A stretch of 64,000 nt of DNA from Climacium dendroides (Eukaryota > Streptophyta > Bryopsida > Hypnales > Climaciaceae): NCBI GenBank assembly GCA_950106755.1, contig OX467083.1, positions 41,368,555 through 41,432,554 of the forward strand. Direction: 5' to 3'. This document shows positions 61,401 through 64,000 of the stretch, one piece after another. Position 1 is the stretch's first letter. Every line of letters begins with the position of its first letter. The translations under genes and the position numbers were made by a program. The notes beneath the pieces were generated by a model, which did no database searches, was not told the origin of the DNA, and saw nothing but the letters and a program-made list of their open reading frames with translations.

Positions 61401-62798
61401 TGCGCCAAAGCCTTTTCAGCATCGACTCTTGATTTGAACACGACATAACCGTAGCCTTTGGGTAAATTCACCTATTCATCACATCACCAGAATGTCAGAA
61501 GAATGCATTCCCTCTCCACACAACACCGACGTGTGTACAAATTCGTAAAATATCTTCACATTTCTGCTGGGATAATTATTTCAATCCAGACCTGCAGGAA
61601 CACAATACCTCAGATAATAAAGAATCTACTATTGTTAAGACACTGTTCTCAAGGCAATCGATGTAAAAGAAGGGAACAAGCTTATGGGTGACCTACAGTG
61701 CGATCCATAGCCAGCTCCACATTCGCCACCTCCCCATAATTTCCTGTAGCACATAAGCCAATAGGAACATTTAGACAAACACAAAGACATACGCACAGGG
61801 AGCTCAAACATGAAGAGTCATACAGGTCAAGTACATTGTAAAGCACTCGTGATTGCGTAACAGAGATACGGAGAACGCAGCATACATACCAAATATCTCT
61901 TTTAAATGAGCTTCATTCACATTCCGAGTAAGACAGCCCACATGCAGCACAGTAGACTCGGAGGTCGGAGTGCTTAGTTTTCTGTCCAGAAGATCAGTAC
62001 ATAATAAGTGTACAATACTATGGGCATTCAAAAACAGCAAAAGCCATTTCTGCCTTCAAACGGAGATACAGCGTGTGCAAAGGACCAAGTAGCGGGCGAC
62101 AGAGCCCTTCGAAAGACTCACCGCAAAAATAACTGCTAATCCCTAAGGGGACAGGGAGCCCAAATTGAACCTCGCGTTCATTTAGCAAATTGAGTAGGTC
62201 ATGCACAGACTTTCTTTTGTCCAATTTAATTTAATTTTTTGACCAACACATGCAATGTTCTTCACTGATTCTGATAAAAAAAAGTTTGCCCCATCCGAAT
62301 TATCGATTTCTCACAATATGATCAATCAAATTGGGCGTTTTAAAAGCTTGAAATCTCGGATAACAAATTGCTTACTTTACTGGAGAAAGCTTCTTGGGGG
62401 GTGGCGGCGATGGTCTGCTTTTCTTCGTAATATCACTGCACAAAGCAGCAAGAGTAGAACTATGAAAATTTGACCAAGAAAGCATAACCAAACAAAAAAT
62501 CTTTAAAATCCCATTCGATCTTGTGAAGAAGTGTTCACTGTTTGATAAGACCACTACGAAACTCCAAAATATGGAGCTCCTCCAAATTAGAGCAACACTC
62601 TTCAGAATCATTTTATAATACAGACCAGAAAGGTTAGCACCTTGGTTTCACAGGAGGGCTCCGACTTCTGGAGCTCTCGCTTCCTGAAGACGAAGACGAC
62701 CGTGACCTTGATCTCGATGTCGAAGAACCCGTGTATGAGGACGAGCCAGTCGTCACTGATGGCGATGCCGCTTTCGGTTTCACTGCAGGTTTTGCCAT
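58433..62798 (-). CDS. SR45: SR45-like splicing factor (RNPS1 family), 12 exons, 390 aa
   Basis: Exons 62798-62641, 62435-62376, 61981-61890, 61743-61697, 61471-61391, 61005-60837, 60385-60217, 60130-60062, 59657-59526, 59352-59283, 58783-58728 and 58502-58433. All are GT-AG and in phase. SR45 is a nuclear serine/arginine-rich protein that recruits spliceosome parts and is related to the exon-junction factor RNPS1. Domains: an N-terminal RS region (SRSRSRSSSSSGSESSRSRS), one RRM at about residues 80-160 with RNP2 VLHVGCL and RNP1 KGYGYVVFK, then a long C-terminal RS/Pro-Arg region with many SPPRRR-type units, ending RGRSSSSPLPSKRNQ. RNVNEAHLKEIFG is the family signature in the RRM. Length is close to the 414 aa of Arabidopsis SR45. 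The last exon is the least certain because I chose its phase by RS composition. Confidence 0.9.
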
Positions 62799-64000
62799 CG
62801 CTCTCGCACTACACCAACCTCACTTCCCTCTCTTTCTCTCCACCTGTTGGCCAATTGAGCGAAACAAAGGTTACTCAAGAACTCAACAACATAACAAGAG
62901 TCTCTACGACCAAGAAGAAGGTAGAAAAAACCCACTATGTGCTCTCATCGTAACATTAAAAACACGTTTCGAAAAACTCCTCGGCGACTCGATTTCTATA
63001 ACATACGCAGGATATACCAAGCCTCCAAACCTTAAACCCTATATCTCTCTCTCAATTACAAAAGACAATGACGACCGGTATGGCTCTTCTGCTCATGGAA
63101 AGCAAGCCACAAAGTGCCAAATCAAACTCACAAGGCACACATTTCCATACCCTAAACCTCTTCAAAGAACTACACGAAACCTTCAAAACACTAACTCGTG
63201 AATGCAAAACCATAATGACCATTTCCCCCTTCCTCATCAATATTTCAACCATCACCTCAGACACAAAACTCCTGAAGAATCCACTAAAAGAAATCAATAC
63301 ATAGACGAATACCCAGTTCAAGGTCACCGAACGGCCAGAACCATGCAGTACTCATCAGCCACCATAACGCAAGAGAAGTCTCAAGAGACCACAGCTCTGA
63401 TCGAATCGACAGTCGTTGCAAGCAGAGTTGAAAGACCGAACGTCAACGCACCTGTGGAGGAATTAATAGGCCGCTGACGCAACTTGTTGCCAAACGAAAT
63501 CAGCAGACAGAACAATTCATTAACCAAACGCTCTACCGAGCTCAACGCTCAAGTTAGGGCTGCGCAACCCATATCTCGGCCCCATCTAGAGTTTCGATGC
63601 TATATCTACCAACCGACAAGATGTCCCTTGATGCAGTTGGTTGTCGAGTGGAGGGTTATCAGCATCTGGCTGAAGATGTTCGAGAATGCTTCCTGCCGAT
63701 TCTGTGAAGATTGATTCCAGAGCAGCAGTATCGAGCAAGAGATTGCCATTCTTCTGGGAATCTCTGTCATTCTGTAGCGTTTGATGCCATTTTTTTCCAT
63801 TTTCGAGCTCCCTGTCTTGTGCACCACCCAAGAAAATGCTGCATTGTGCTCTAGATGAGCGTCACAGCCACTCCAGAGGTGGAATTTAGAGCTTGGAATT
63901 GGGGATTACGAGTGAAGTATGGATTTCTGCTTGGGTCCGCGACTTAGTAATGGATTGGAAGTAAGGAGCCATGGTTTGGGGCTAAGTCATGGCCCTGTGC
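62799..64000. other. Upstream region of the SR45-like gene, no second gene recognised
   Basis: Balanced composition throughout, so it probably includes the leader, possibly with a leader intron, and the promoter. Several overlapping open frames on both strands (for example 62731-63201) run antisense to SR45 exon 1 or have no recognisable domain. The far end could belong to a neighbouring gene that continues outside the window. Confidence 0.4.

Noticed and set aside
62731..63201. 156-codon plus-strand frame over the SR45 start
   Set aside because: Runs antisense through SR45 exon 1 and its leader. The SR45 reading is strongly supported by domain content and splice phasing.
1..64000. CRISPR array or bacterial-type operon
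   Set aside because: No regularly spaced repeats with unique spacers. Genes have spliceosomal introns and plant-specific families.

Overview
This is a nuclear plant genomic window. All four intact host genes are plant orthologues with short GT-AG introns of about 80 to 1,100 bp. They are an RLPH2-type phosphatase, a HAT3.1/PRHA-type PHD-finger homeodomain protein, a LAG1/LOH-type ceramide synthase and an SR45-type splicing factor, and all four lie on the minus strand. Gene exons are GC-balanced, while the intergenic DNA is very AT-rich and full of nested transposons. A spore-bearing land plant such as a bryophyte is my guess, but nothing in the sequence fixes the lineage.

Left half (1 to 34 kb): a transposon graveyard. 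Two near-identical 1.37-kb CACTA-ended non-autonomous elements lie in opposite orientation (1187-2559 and 14891-16262). Each carries a tRNA-like box A/box B segment, a 0.36-kb internal palindrome and a ~42-bp tandem array. Between them is a decayed 6.7-kb Mutator-like element (5544-12239) with candidate terminal inverted repeats, a broken SWIM-domain transposase and a second minus-strand ORF that is itself split by a 150-bp perfect-hairpin MITE. A broken Plavaka-like (CACTA superfamily) transposase lies at 16.6-17.8 kb. A large young Ty3/gypsy element of Athila/Tat type occupies 18335-33913. It has a 2,062-bp 5' LTR, a tRNA-Asp-type primer site, extra ORFs both before gag and after integrase, and a 3' LTR truncated at 1,203 bp.

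Right half (34 to 64 kb): the host genes. RLPH2 (5 exons, 325 aa), HAT3.1-like (8 exons, 679 aa), LAG1-like ceramide synthase (6-7 exons) and SR45-like (12 exons, 390 aa) are intact by conceptual splicing, with every exon junction in phase. They are separated by AT-rich DNA holding microsatellites and copies of a dispersed non-coding repeat family seen at 13, 41, 49-51 and 57 kb.

The most unusual items are the extra ORFs of the gypsy element with its duplicated polypurine-like tract, the CACTA-ended element that contains Pol III-type promoter boxes, and the MITE whose removal leaves a single open frame in its host exon. The host genes act in separate processes (dephosphorylation, chromatin/transcription, sphingolipid synthesis, splicing). 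I see no functional cluster.
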